Program-made: the position numbers and the translations under genes
NCBI RefSeq assembly: GCF_029958905.1
Contig: NZ_CP124614.1
Coordinates: forward strand, 1,550,001-1,614,000
Direction of reading: 5' to 3'
Origin: Vibrio sp. YMD68
GTDB taxonomy: Bacteria > Pseudomonadota > Gammaproteobacteria > Enterobacterales > Vibrionaceae
Length of the DNA stretch: 64,000 nucleotides
Notes under the pieces: model-generated
What the model saw: only the letters and a program-made list of their open reading frames with translations
What the model was told of the DNA's origin: nothing
Databases searched by the model: none
Shown: piece by piece, positions 44,348 through 52,956 of the stretch
Numbering within the stretch: position 1 is the first letter of the stretch
Layout of the letters: each line of letters begins with the position of its first letter

Positions 44348-44962
44348 ATGTCCGTAAATATCACTTTTTACAATGAAAATGCTTTTCAATTAGCAAAGCA
44401 ATACGACTCAATTGAATTTGAATCAGTTCATCAATCTTGGCAGGTGTATTGGCCTTCATCTGGTGGGCGAGTTCTTGATGTCGGTGCAGGCTCAGGACGT
44501 GATGTTCGATGGTTCGCTCAACAAGGCTGTTCGGTAGTTGCTGTTGAGCCAGCAAAAGAGCTTCGTCAATTAGGTATCTTAAATAGCTCACCGCAAGTTG
44601 TATGGCTAGATGACTCCTTACCAGCCTTAACTCAAACTAGAAAATTGTCAGGCCCATTTGACCTGATATTGGTGTCAGCGGTATGGATGCATTTAGATAG
44701 TGCCCAACGAGCAGAATCACTTATTACGTTATCGAAGCTTCTATGTGTGAATGGAATATTGGTGATTACATTACGTCATGGATGTTTTAAAGATGACCGT
44801 GAGGAAAATGCGGTTTCAGTAGAAGAAATCGAGCAATTAACTCGGACCTCAGAATTAACTATTTGTAGCGTCGTTGACAGTACAGACACGTTAAATAGGG
44901 ACGAGGTATTTTGGCAAACAGTCGTGTTAGTAAAATCTGATTCTGATACCAATGGGGAATAG
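44348..44962 (+). CDS. SAM-dependent methyltransferase
   Basis: 204 residues of class I (Rossmann) methyltransferase fold. Motif I is GRVLDVGAGSGRDVRWFA near residue 38, followed by VVAVEPA, and a post-I DLILVSAVWMHL. It lacks the NPPY-type motif of DNA adenine methylases, so the target may be a small molecule or protein rather than DNA. It lies 3 bases before the HNH endonuclease gene, and the two look like one transcript. ATG 44348 has CAGGTTTGG upstream. Confidence 0.8.
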   Translation: MSVNITFYNENAFQLAKQYDSIEFESVHQSWQVYWPSSGGRVLDVGAGSGRDVRWFAQQGCSVVAVEPAKELRQLGILNSSPQVVWLDDSLPALTQTRKLSGPFDLILVSAVWMHLDSAQRAESLITLSKLLCVNGILVITLRHGCFKDDREENAVSVEEIEQLTRTSELTICSVVDSTDTLNRDEVFWQTVVLVKSDSDTNGE

Positions 44963-44965
44963 TAG

Positions 44966-46092
44966 ATGGCATTAGAGTATTATTTGGATCGGTTCCAGAA
45001 TCTAAAGATGAACAGTGCTAGTGGTAAAAAAAGCCCGCATAAAGTGTGTATTTTGCTGGCCGTTATGGACCTAATTCAAGCAGGCTATATTGCTTCCAAC
45101 CAGATTTACTTGAATCAAATTCTTAAAGACCAGTTTACCCTTCACTTTGATGGCTTGGCGCAAGGTAAAGATAAAAATACCCCAGAGAATCCGTTCTTCC
45201 ATTTAAGGAGCGAAGGCTTTTGGCATCTTTCCTATAAAGATGGTTATGACAAAGAGTCAACCAGTCGATACTCAGCTAAGGCTGTAGATTATGTATTTAT
45301 CGATGATGAGCTGTTTTACTTCATGAAGAGCTCTATCGTATCTAACGAGCTAAAAGAAGCGCTAGTCTCAAACCTATCTGACTTAGCGACGTTATATCAC
45401 CAATGGTTGATTGATATCGGTAAGTCTGAAAAAACAGCGAGTAATTATCTTGGAGCTGTAAGAGGCTCAATATCTAACTGGTTGATGGACGCAGGTGAGC
45501 TGGATGAGCCGTTAACTAACATCAATTCATATCGTCAATTTGTTAATTATGAAGAAAAGGCAAGGAAGCTAGAAGAGTTTCAAATTCGTGATTCTAGGGG
45601 GAAGGGGATGTATAGCGCTGCACTATCTCATTACCATAAGTTTCTTTCAGACCTAGCAAAAATTGATATTAACGCTGACATCAAGCAGGTCATGACTGAT
45701 AAGACACTCTCTGAGACAGAGAAGACCATCTTGGTTAATACAAGAGTAGGACAAGGACGCTTCAGAGCAAAACTGGTTCAAATGTGGGGCGGCTGTGCGC
45801 TAACAGGGTATCGTAATACTCAATTGTTGCTGGCATCCCACATCAAGCCTTGGCGTGACTCTAACAACGAGGAGCGTCTGGATAAATTTAATGGACTGTT
45901 ACTATTGGCGAATCTCGATAAGGCGTTCGACCTTGGTTTTATCTCTTTTGATGATCATGGCAAAGTACTCATTTCTAGCCATTTGGAGTCGCCAGACGTG
46001 ATTGGTTTAAAGAAGATATGGCATTTAATATCGTAGCTGAGCATAAACCTTACCTTCGTTATCATCGTGGTGAGCTATTCAAAGGGCTCTAA
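44966..46092 (+). pseudogene. HNH endonuclease, C-terminus in the -1 frame (frameshifted or programmed)
   Basis: The zero frame runs to TAG 46034 (356 residues). N-terminal SGKKSPHKVCILLAVMDLI resembles the SPHKP..LLA.LD module found in McrA-type modification-dependent HNH enzymes (ScoMcrA-like sulfur-binding domain). An integrase-like SAM-fold segment (TASNYLGAVRGSISNWL) follows. The HNH_2 nuclease core is CALTGYRNTQLLLASHIKPW, FNGLLLLANLDKAFDLGFISF. The family's usual ending (H-K-P-Y-L-x-Y-H-R) occurs only in the -1 frame: after AAG 46012, reading EDMAFNIVAEHKPYLRYHRG to stop 46092 gives 375 residues. The shift point is T TTA AAG, a -1 slippery heptamer. Either a one-base A deletion or programmed frameshifting explains it. 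Confidence 0.8.
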
Positions 46093-46119
46093 GTCAGAAC
46101 CCGTTGTTTAGAAACTAAT

Positions 46120-46980
46120 TTAGAAAATCAAATAAGGCTTAAGCTCGTCAAAATTCCCTACTATGATCTGCTGACCTTTAGGGTTCGAATCTAGTACGTT
46201 GATATCGATATTGTACGCGTCTAGCACGTAGCGAATTAAGGCGGCGTTGGTACCTAAGCACAGCGTGTTACCTTCCATACCATAGTCATTGGCAATGATT
46301 TCAGCCTGAGCTTCTGTTAATCGAGGGTCGGGCTTCAACTCAATAGAAAGCTGCTTGTTCCAAATTTCATCTTTGCCTTTTCCCATAACCATTTTGTCAT
46401 TGATATCAGGAATACCTCGAATACGGCTGAGCACAAAATCTCTATAGCCCTTAGAATGCTCACAATAAGCACGGACATGCCAGCGCAAAGGCGTACAAAC
46501 GAGTGTGTGTGGAGAAATAATCCGTTCTACTTCCTCACCATTTTTTAATGATGTGTAGCTTAAATCGACACGTTTTTTCTCTCTGATCGCTTGAACTAGA
46601 GGGCGCAGTACCTCTGGCGCAATATTACGTGTTATTGGCGTAACCATCGTCGTATTCTCAAATCCCATATCGAGTTCTTTAAATGTGACCGCCATATCTT
46701 CAGTTCGAGAGAGAATGTGCAAATATTCATCAGCATGACCACTCGTCAGTTCAGGGCTGAAGCTATCACTAGGTTTATAGCCTTTTAGAGACTTATCATA
46801 AACGAGGTTACCTGGTGCTACTTCAGTTAGATAAGTGTTGATATCTTTCGAGGCTTGTTGGCGACCAATACCAAAACTTTGTATTAAGTGGTTTGTTGTT
46901 AATCGACCTTCCCACAAGGCAATAACTTCTATCATTCGATACCGGAATAGTAGGTCCCAGCGTATTGGCCACTTATTCAT
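46120..46980 (-). CDS. WYL-domain transcriptional regulator (BrxR/CapW-like)
   Basis: 286 residues. N-terminal winged helix (WDLLFRYRMIEVIALWEGRL, FGIGRQQASKDINTYL), central WYL domain (KKRVDLSYTSLKNGEE, ISPHTLVCTPLRWHVRAYCE, YRDFVLSRIRGI) and a C-terminal WCX-like dimer domain. This is the organisation of BrxR/CapW, ligand-sensing repressors in front of phage-defence operons. It is divergent from the SMC operon, and probably represses it until a nucleic-acid-like signal binds the WYL domain. ATG 46980 has GGAATT upstream. Confidence 0.88.
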   Translation of the reverse strand: MNKWPIRWDLLFRYRMIEVIALWEGRLTTNHLIQSFGIGRQQASKDINTYLTEVAPGNLVYDKSLKGYKPSDSFSPELTSGHADEYLHILSRTEDMAVTFKELDMGFENTTMVTPITRNIAPEVLRPLVQAIREKKRVDLSYTSLKNGEEVERIISPHTLVCTPLRWHVRAYCEHSKGYRDFVLSRIRGIPDINDKMVMGKGKDEIWNKQLSIELKPDPRLTEAQAEIIANDYGMEGNTLCLGTNAALIRYVLDAYNIDINVLDSNPKGQQIIVGNFDELKPYLIF

Positions 46981-47127
46981 TTTTTAATTCCTGTCTAGTT
47001 ATGCGACGTGTGTATGTATTCAGTATTTACCTGTCGCCAGTGACGTCATATTATTTGTGTGGGATCCGATAGTCAATACAGAACAAGATTTGTTAGATTT
47101 TTTAATTGGAGTAATAAGGTTAAACAT
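46981..47127. promoter_or_regulatory. Divergent control region for the WYL regulator and SMC operon
   Basis: 147 bases. It contains the perfect palindrome TGACGTCA at 47041-47048 and a related GCGACGTGTG about 40 bases earlier, either of which could be a repressor site. A GTG frame open from 47059 is not taken as the start of the first operon gene. Confidence 0.4.
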
Positions 47128-48405
47128 ATGGTTGCACCTAAAAGTCTCATTTTTCAATTACACCGGCATTGGGAGGTGGTTGAACAGTTAACTCGGCTTT
47201 CGCGAGAGTTTCCAGCGTTTGAGCTTAGAGCCCTTGAACAGGTGATCAACCAGTACAAAAGCAAAGACACAGATAGCAATACCGTACTCACGAGTCTTGT
47301 TAATGCCGACATATTACAGCCTATCAATCGAAGTAGTGATTATCAGATCAACACGTTGGTAGTGGACTTTGTGAGAGGACTGACACAGGAACATGAGTTG
47401 GGTCTATCTGCAGTACTAAAAGCTCGAGTGGATGCTATTAAAGATGCTACCAGCCAAGTGCTGAAAGGGCTTGATGAATCGGATAATGATTTACTTCGTA
47501 CTGGGGCTCACCAGCTGTCAGAACTAATAAGACAGATTACTCAGCAGTTAACGCAAGACAAGCAAGCGATCTTTGAAATAGCAGAACAAGCGAAATCAGC
47601 AGACACCAGTGTGCCAATTGAACGTCGCTATCGTGAAGTTTTAGAAGTGTATGACCAATATGTAGAACCCATGAATGAAATGATGGATAGCGGCCTTGGC
47701 GGGAGTTTCTACCCTTTATTGGAAAAAGCGGAAGAAGCACTAGATGAAGCTGTTGATATACTTTCCATGCGAGGGTCTTTGTATCAGCAAAGGTTGGCAA
47801 TGCGCCAGATAGCCTATCAAGTAAAAGATCTTCGATATCAAGGGCGAATCATCGCTCAGCAATGTGCCGATACTTTGTTGCCCTTAAGAGAAGAAGCGAG
47901 ACAGCATAACCAGCTGTCAGCCGTTATCAGCAAGCAAGTTAGCCTAATTCGAAAAAAGGGCTTAGTACGAGGACTGAATGCGAACGGTTTACCAATGTGG
48001 AAAAGTAGCCGCGTCACCAAAATTCAATTGGGTAACGAGGTGCGTGAATTGATGGCAGAGTTCATGGACTTTGAACCTAGCTCTCTTCCGTTTCCAGATG
48101 AAGAGGAAGCACCGGCGAGTTCATTGATTAACTGGGTTGATGAAGAACGCCTCCGAGAACAACTTGCCGATGCGCTTCCACTGGAGAACCTCATGACATG
48201 GCTCCGAGGAAACTATCAGCATTTACCAGATGCCGAGCTGTTGCGCCTTTATCACGAGCTTGTTCGAGATCCTCAATGGGAGGTTACCTTAGGACCGAAT
48301 TCAAATACCACGGCGTTGAACACAGTAGCCGTAACCTACCACCCTCATGAAATAACGATGTTGACAGGCTCAACAAATGTAAAGGATCTTGATAATGCAA
48401 AATAG
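47128..48405 (+). CDS. Wadjet-like component A (kleisin/MukF-like)
   Basis: 425 residues from ATG 47128 (AAGG upstream). An N-terminal winged-helix part (LIFQLHRHWEVVEQLTRL ... VLTSLVNADILQP) is followed by long helices to about residue 300 and a polar C-terminal segment. Position first in a four-gene overlapping set before a MukE-like protein and an SMC ATPase is that of JetA/MksF kleisins. It should bridge the SMC heads. It does not resemble the DUF3375 kind of JetA to me, so the subtype is uncertain. It overlaps the next gene by 11 bases. Confidence 0.72.
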   Translation: MVAPKSLIFQLHRHWEVVEQLTRLSREFPAFELRALEQVINQYKSKDTDSNTVLTSLVNADILQPINRSSDYQINTLVVDFVRGLTQEHELGLSAVLKARVDAIKDATSQVLKGLDESDNDLLRTGAHQLSELIRQITQQLTQDKQAIFEIAEQAKSADTSVPIERRYREVLEVYDQYVEPMNEMMDSGLGGSFYPLLEKAEEALDEAVDILSMRGSLYQQRLAMRQIAYQVKDLRYQGRIIAQQCADTLLPLREEARQHNQLSAVISKQVSLIRKKGLVRGLNANGLPMWKSSRVTKIQLGNEVRELMAEFMDFEPSSLPFPDEEEAPASSLINWVDEERLREQLADALPLENLMTWLRGNYQHLPDAELLRLYHELVRDPQWEVTLGPNSNTTALNTVAVTYHPHEITMLTGSTNVKDLDNAK

Positions 48406-48964
48406 CAAAATCGATTTAAATGAGCTGGCACATCTGACCGATCTATTTAACCTATTTAATTCAGGTCGACACCTTAACCGTTCGACGGATGCTGCTCTAT
48501 GGCATGAATTAGAGCAGCAGGCAGAACAATATCAGCACCTATTTGCTAGCTTAGGTTTTGACTTGCGTATTGATGGTCGTGGTTTTGCTTGGTTTCATGA
48601 TGAAGACGCTAACCAAAACATCAACAAACAATCGCGTCAGTTGGCGTTATTGCTAATGGTGACTTTTGACCACCACGCTGATATTGGCCGCTCTCTCGGC
48701 CAGTTTTATCAATGGTCGATTGATAATGCTTTATTAGAAGAGATCTACGAAAAGCATCAAGGGCTGCTAGAGGCAGAAGAACTCGACCAAGATGCATTAG
48801 TAAAGATACTCGACAACGCCGTGCGAAAAGGCTTTGCAACTCAAGAAAACAATCACTGGCGTTTACTACCCTCCGTATATCGCTATCTTGACCACTTTGA
48901 AGCCATTACTGAACAAGGATCTGGCAGTGATGTAGCGACTTATGAGGAAGATGAATCATGTTAA
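48395..48964 (+). CDS. Wadjet-like component B (MukE/DUF4194-like)
   Basis: 189 residues from ATG 48395 (AAGGATC 8 bases upstream). The pattern SLGFDLRIDGRGFAWFHDED, RQLALLLMVTFDH and LVKILDNAVRKGFATQENNHWRLLPSVYRYLDHF is that of MukE/JetB-type tandem winged-helix proteins (DUF4194-like). It binds the kleisin in SMC complexes. It overlaps both neighbours (11 and 7 bases), implying coupled translation and fixed stoichiometry. Confidence 0.78.
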   Translation: MQNSKIDLNELAHLTDLFNLFNSGRHLNRSTDAALWHELEQQAEQYQHLFASLGFDLRIDGRGFAWFHDEDANQNINKQSRQLALLLMVTFDHHADIGRSLGQFYQWSIDNALLEEIYEKHQGLLEAEELDQDALVKILDNAVRKGFATQENNHWRLLPSVYRYLDHFEAITEQGSGSDVATYEEDESC

Positions 48965-51750
48965 GTTACGGCTTTCAACGTATGGCGTTAATTGGCAGTG
49001 CAGGGTACCAGCGCGCAGAACTTCCTCTTGATGATTCTGTGTCGTTAATTGCGCCAAATAACCACGGCAAAACAAGCCTAATCAATGCCCTTCAATTCCT
49101 ATTGATCATCGACCAGAGAAGAATGGATTTTGGCTCTCATACACTGGATAAAGCCCGTCGGTTTTACTTTCCGAATAACAGCGCTTACATCCTACTTGAA
49201 GTGGTCCTACCGCAAACCGGTACCGTTGTTTTTGGATGTGTTGGTAAAGGGGTAGGCTATGACTACGAGTACTTCGCTTATAAAGGTGAATTGAACCTAG
49301 GTGATTTTCGTTTGACTGATGGCAATATCGTAACCCAATCAAAGTTGGTCAATCACTTAGCGACTAAGAAGCATAGAGTCTATCGATACAACGATAAAGA
49401 CTTTCGCCATTTGATTTATGGTGGTGCGAAAGGCAAGAAAAGCAGCGACATCGATTTTACGGTATTTAAACTTGAGCACGTGAGTGATGCCCGTTCGTTT
49501 CAGCAAGTGCTTACCAAGACACTCAGGCTCGATAAGCTTAACTCCAGCGATGTTAAAGAGTACTTGTTGAAGATATTTAGTCGAGAGCTACCCAATGCCA
49601 GCATCGATTTTAAACAGGAATGGGAAAAAGCATTTCATGATATCAATCTAGAACGAGAGCAGTACCTAGCAGCAGTAAATAATATATCTGCGATTGAGGA
49701 GCTGGATCGAAAGTTTGAACGCACTTTGTCGCTAAGAGGCAAAATCGCAGCATGTCAGCCCAAAGTGAATGAGTTCTTGCAAGATTGGCATGGCCACGTT
49801 GAGACGACGACCGAAAACTTATCAATGCAGAAGGTGAAGCTTGAAGAAATACAAAGTGAGCTACGAGGCCAGGATATAGTACGTGCAGGAGAACGCACTG
49901 AATTAACCAATAAACTCACAGAATTAAAACGTACTGAAGAGCAACATCAAGAACTAGAAGAGCGATTTACCTTGATACCGGAACAATCGTTTTTAGAGAG
50001 TCAGTTAAAATCCGCCGAACAAAAATATGATGCTCAGGCTGCATTGTGTGTTCAATCACAACGCTCTTCTTCTGCAGCGATTAGTAAGCAGCTAAAAGAA
50101 AGAGAAGGGCAGATACAAAGGTTGCAGTCTCAACACCAAACACTGGGTGACAACTTATACCTTCACCTTTCTAAGTTGCTCAGTACTCATGAGTTAGAAA
50201 AGCTGAACAAAGTGCTTAGCCAGCAAGTGATGCAACTGTCACCTTCACAGTATTCTTTCGATATCAGTCAGCTTCAAGAAGTGCTAAAAGGTCAATCAGT
50301 CGACCAACTCACACTTTCTGGTCTAACGTTATCCATTGATAAGCTTATTCCTCAACACGTTCAAAAAACAGAGCAAGAGCTGGTGGAGGAAATTGAGGAT
50401 GTTAATAAGCAAATAAATGAACTTAAAGAACTGCTAGAAGCAAGTAGAGAAAGTGAGGCTGCTGAGAGAAGAAAGAACGAATTAAATCTAGCAGTAAGGC
50501 AGTGTGAGCAGGATCTTAAGGATTACCAACAGCTTCAACAATTAACCAAAAGCCGAGTACAGAGAACCGAACAAAGACAAACATTTGAGAATCAGCGGGT
50601 AGCGATCAATGCCGCCCTTGAGAACGCAGGTGAGAAGCACACCGAGCTTGCGAACCAAATCAATGAGATTGCGAATAAGCTAAGTGAGTTAGCTTCGAAC
50701 GATAGCCGTGTTGAAAAGCTAAAAAATCAAAGAGTTGATGACCAAGCTCTATTTACCTCACTTTCGGACAAACCGCATATACCATGGATAGTCGTCGATG
50801 AGTGGTCTTTAGAGAATCTACCAGTCCGTCTTGAACAGTACATCGAGGATTGCAAAGAGCTCGATAAGCTGTCTAAAGAGTTACGCCAAATTAAAAGCGA
50901 GCTAAGCCAGAAAGGGCTCACTAAGTTTCAGATGGCTCCAACTCAAGATGACGAGCTAAAGGGCATCATTCAATTTAGCCATAATTTAGACAATGAGAAG
51001 AAAGCGTTGGAAAAGCGTGCTCGCTCGGCGGTTATCAACGTAACGGCAAGCTTAAGAGAACTACGTAGTGGACTTTATGCACTGCAAAGTAAAATGAAAG
51101 AGTTCAACCGATTAATCAGTCACAGACAGTTGTCGGATCTTAAAACCTTCAAAATTGACCCGGTAGAAGAGAACCTGCTTGTTGATGCAATGAACGTACT
51201 GATACAGCAAGCAGAGCAAACTGAAAGTGGCAAGAGCTTCGAGCTGTTTGATCAAGCCAGCATTCTCGATGATGCTGAGTTGGACCGAGCCAAAAACTTG
51301 CTAATTGAAGAAGGTAATGCTCGCCAAGGATTGAGAGTCGCTGACTTGTTCAGGCTTGAGTTTGTCGTGGCTAAGCAAGGGGAGCAGCAAGAGTCGTTTG
51401 AGGATATTGATAGCGCCGCTTCTAACGGCACGGTGCTGATGGCAAAGCTAGTCACTGGCCTTGCAATGCTGCACTTAATGCAAGATAAACGCCACCAAAT
51501 GAAAGCCGTATGTTATTTAGACGAGGCGTTGGCATTGGATACGAAGAACCAAGCTAACTTGATAGAGATTGCAGATCAGTTTGGCTTTGCTTTGATGTTT
51601 GCTTCCCCGGCGCCGTTAACAACCGCTCGTTATTGTGTGCCAATCCATCAAACGAATGGCAAGAACCACATCAGCCGTAATAGCTGGCAGATTTTCGAGC
51701 CAATTGAGAGCCGAGAACTGCCGCAGCCGCAAGTGGAGCCATCACTATGA
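48958..51750 (+). CDS. Wadjet-like component C (SMC/MukB-like ATPase)
   Basis: 930 residues. Walker A is APNNHGKTSLINALQF near residue 31, with Ala in place of the first Gly, as in MukB/Jet-type ATPases. Long coiled coils fill about residues 225-790 (AEQ, ELKELLEASRESEAAERRKN). The C-terminal head has a signature-like SAASNGTVLMAKLVTGLAML near 820 and Walker B VCYLDEALALD near 855. It is shorter than MukB (about 1480). It is the motor that would extrude plasmid DNA loops for cleavage by the Toprim partner. Overlaps the next gene by 4 bases (ATGA). Confidence 0.85.
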   Translation: MLSYGFQRMALIGSAGYQRAELPLDDSVSLIAPNNHGKTSLINALQFLLIIDQRRMDFGSHTLDKARRFYFPNNSAYILLEVVLPQTGTVVFGCVGKGVGYDYEYFAYKGELNLGDFRLTDGNIVTQSKLVNHLATKKHRVYRYNDKDFRHLIYGGAKGKKSSDIDFTVFKLEHVSDARSFQQVLTKTLRLDKLNSSDVKEYLLKIFSRELPNASIDFKQEWEKAFHDINLEREQYLAAVNNISAIEELDRKFERTLSLRGKIAACQPKVNEFLQDWHGHVETTTENLSMQKVKLEEIQSELRGQDIVRAGERTELTNKLTELKRTEEQHQELEERFTLIPEQSFLESQLKSAEQKYDAQAALCVQSQRSSSAAISKQLKEREGQIQRLQSQHQTLGDNLYLHLSKLLSTHELEKLNKVLSQQVMQLSPSQYSFDISQLQEVLKGQSVDQLTLSGLTLSIDKLIPQHVQKTEQELVEEIEDVNKQINELKELLEASRESEAAERRKNELNLAVRQCEQDLKDYQQLQQLTKSRVQRTEQRQTFENQRVAINAALENAGEKHTELANQINEIANKLSELASNDSRVEKLKNQRVDDQALFTSLSDKPHIPWIVVDEWSLENLPVRLEQYIEDCKELDKLSKELRQIKSELSQKGLTKFQMAPTQDDELKGIIQFSHNLDNEKKALEKRARSAVINVTASLRELRSGLYALQSKMKEFNRLISHRQLSDLKTFKIDPVEENLLVDAMNVLIQQAEQTESGKSFELFDQASILDDAELDRAKNLLIEEGNARQGLRVADLFRLEFVVAKQGEQQESFEDIDSAASNGTVLMAKLVTGLAMLHLMQDKRHQMKAVCYLDEALALDTKNQANLIEIADQFGFALMFASPAPLTTARYCVPIHQTNGKNHISRNSWQIFEPIESRELPQPQVEPSL

Positions 51751-52646
51751 GCCAGGCATTAGTTAAGGCATTAACGCGATTAGTCGAAGTACACCCTGAT
51801 TCTGTCGCCGGAAGCACAATGACGCCTTCCCAGAAGAAGAAGCTTGAAGAGTTCATCCATAAAACCCAGTGTGTACGGGTTGCCCCGAAAGGCCGTGGTG
51901 TCGCTTATCGTATTCAAGACATGGATGTCGTTAAAGTTACTCTGGAACAATTAGTACCAAACCAAGAATTGTCGCCAGCTATGCCACAAAGGGCGGTGAA
52001 CATAGCAACCACTCGCAGCAGCAAACAAGGACGGGCCGCTCATGATGTTACGTATGTGCTGGCAAAAACAGTCGCAAGTCCACAATGGGAAGTCGCGGGG
52101 GTAGCAACTAAGCAACTACATGTGGTTACAGAAGAATATGGTGTTCTGGCGTTTGAAGTTGGTGGTGAGAGAAATAGAAACCTTCACACTCGTCATTCTA
52201 TTTGGCTGGTGGAGAACCAAGCGTTGTTTGACCGACTAGATTGGTTACCAAATAACGAACCTACTACCGTAATCTGGTACCGAGGGCAACTACACAACAA
52301 ACTGATTGAATGGCTATCAGTTTCCGAAAGGGCACCCATGGTCTACTTTTTTGCTGACTATGATGGCGTAGGGTTAAATAACTACAGTCGCCTTAAGATG
52401 CGGCTAGAACAAAGAACAGAGTTTTGGATTATGCCAAACTGGAAGGAGCTTTTAGTGCGTTATGGTCAAAACCAGCTTTGGGTCGATACATCTAGAGAGT
52501 TTCAATCTTTCGAGCGAAACAGCCCCAAACTGTTAGAACAGTCCTCACTGCTACGAGAGCTCGTGACGGAAATGAAGAAACAGGGGTTAGCTTTGGAGCA
52601 AGAGGTTGTTTGGTTGGGTGATGAGTATCTAGCGTCAAAAACGTAA
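51747..52646 (+). CDS. Wadjet-like component D (Toprim nuclease)
   Basis: 299 residues. The C-terminal part is a Toprim domain: catalytic Glu in SIWLVENQALFDRL, the G-strand TVIWYRGQLHN, and the DxD of YFFADYDGVGLNNYSRL. This order matches JetD/MksG nucleases (Spo11/topoisomerase VI-like). The N-terminal part has a winged-helix-like stretch (KKKLEEFIHKTQCVRVAPKGRGVAYRI split by loops). It is shorter than typical JetD. It is the last gene of the operon. Confidence 0.82.
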   Translation: MSQALVKALTRLVEVHPDSVAGSTMTPSQKKKLEEFIHKTQCVRVAPKGRGVAYRIQDMDVVKVTLEQLVPNQELSPAMPQRAVNIATTRSSKQGRAAHDVTYVLAKTVASPQWEVAGVATKQLHVVTEEYGVLAFEVGGERNRNLHTRHSIWLVENQALFDRLDWLPNNEPTTVIWYRGQLHNKLIEWLSVSERAPMVYFFADYDGVGLNNYSRLKMRLEQRTEFWIMPNWKELLVRYGQNQLWVDTSREFQSFERNSPKLLEQSSLLRELVTEMKKQGLALEQEVVWLGDEYLASKT

Positions 52647-52782
52647 AAAAAGCAGGGCACTTGGGTAGATAGTAAGCGTCCAATCTCATAACCCTCCCTA
52701 GATCATTGTTCATTCCCCAATTTTCCCATATTCTCTCTCCATCAATTCTGATGAATTAAACCAATACGAGATAACACTCTGA

Positions 52783-52956
52783 ATGGTAGACCAAATATTA
52801 ACCTTGAAAGAGGTGGCCGCTTACCTAAAGCTGGCCGAAAAAACAGCATATAGATTAGCAAGCGAAGGAAAGTTACCCGGCTTTAAAGTCGGTGGCTCTT
52901 GGCGTTTTAAGCGTGAAGACTTAGAAGCTTGGATAGAAGAGAGTAAAAATGACTGA
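52783..52956 (+). CDS. Small excisionase-type HTH protein upstream of hsdM1
   Basis: 57 residues: LTLKEVAAYLKLAEKTAYRL is a MerR/Xis-like helix-turn-helix, then GKLPGFKVGGSWRFKREDLE and a final helix, the standard helix-turn-helix_17 (excisionase family) layout. Its stop overlaps the hsdM1 start by 8 bases, so translation is likely coupled. It probably regulates the restriction-modification operon; a role as a recombination factor is less likely. It was found by reading the gap after the Toprim gene. Confidence 0.85.
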   Translation: MVDQILTLKEVAAYLKLAEKTAYRLASEGKLPGFKVGGSWRFKREDLEAWIEESKND

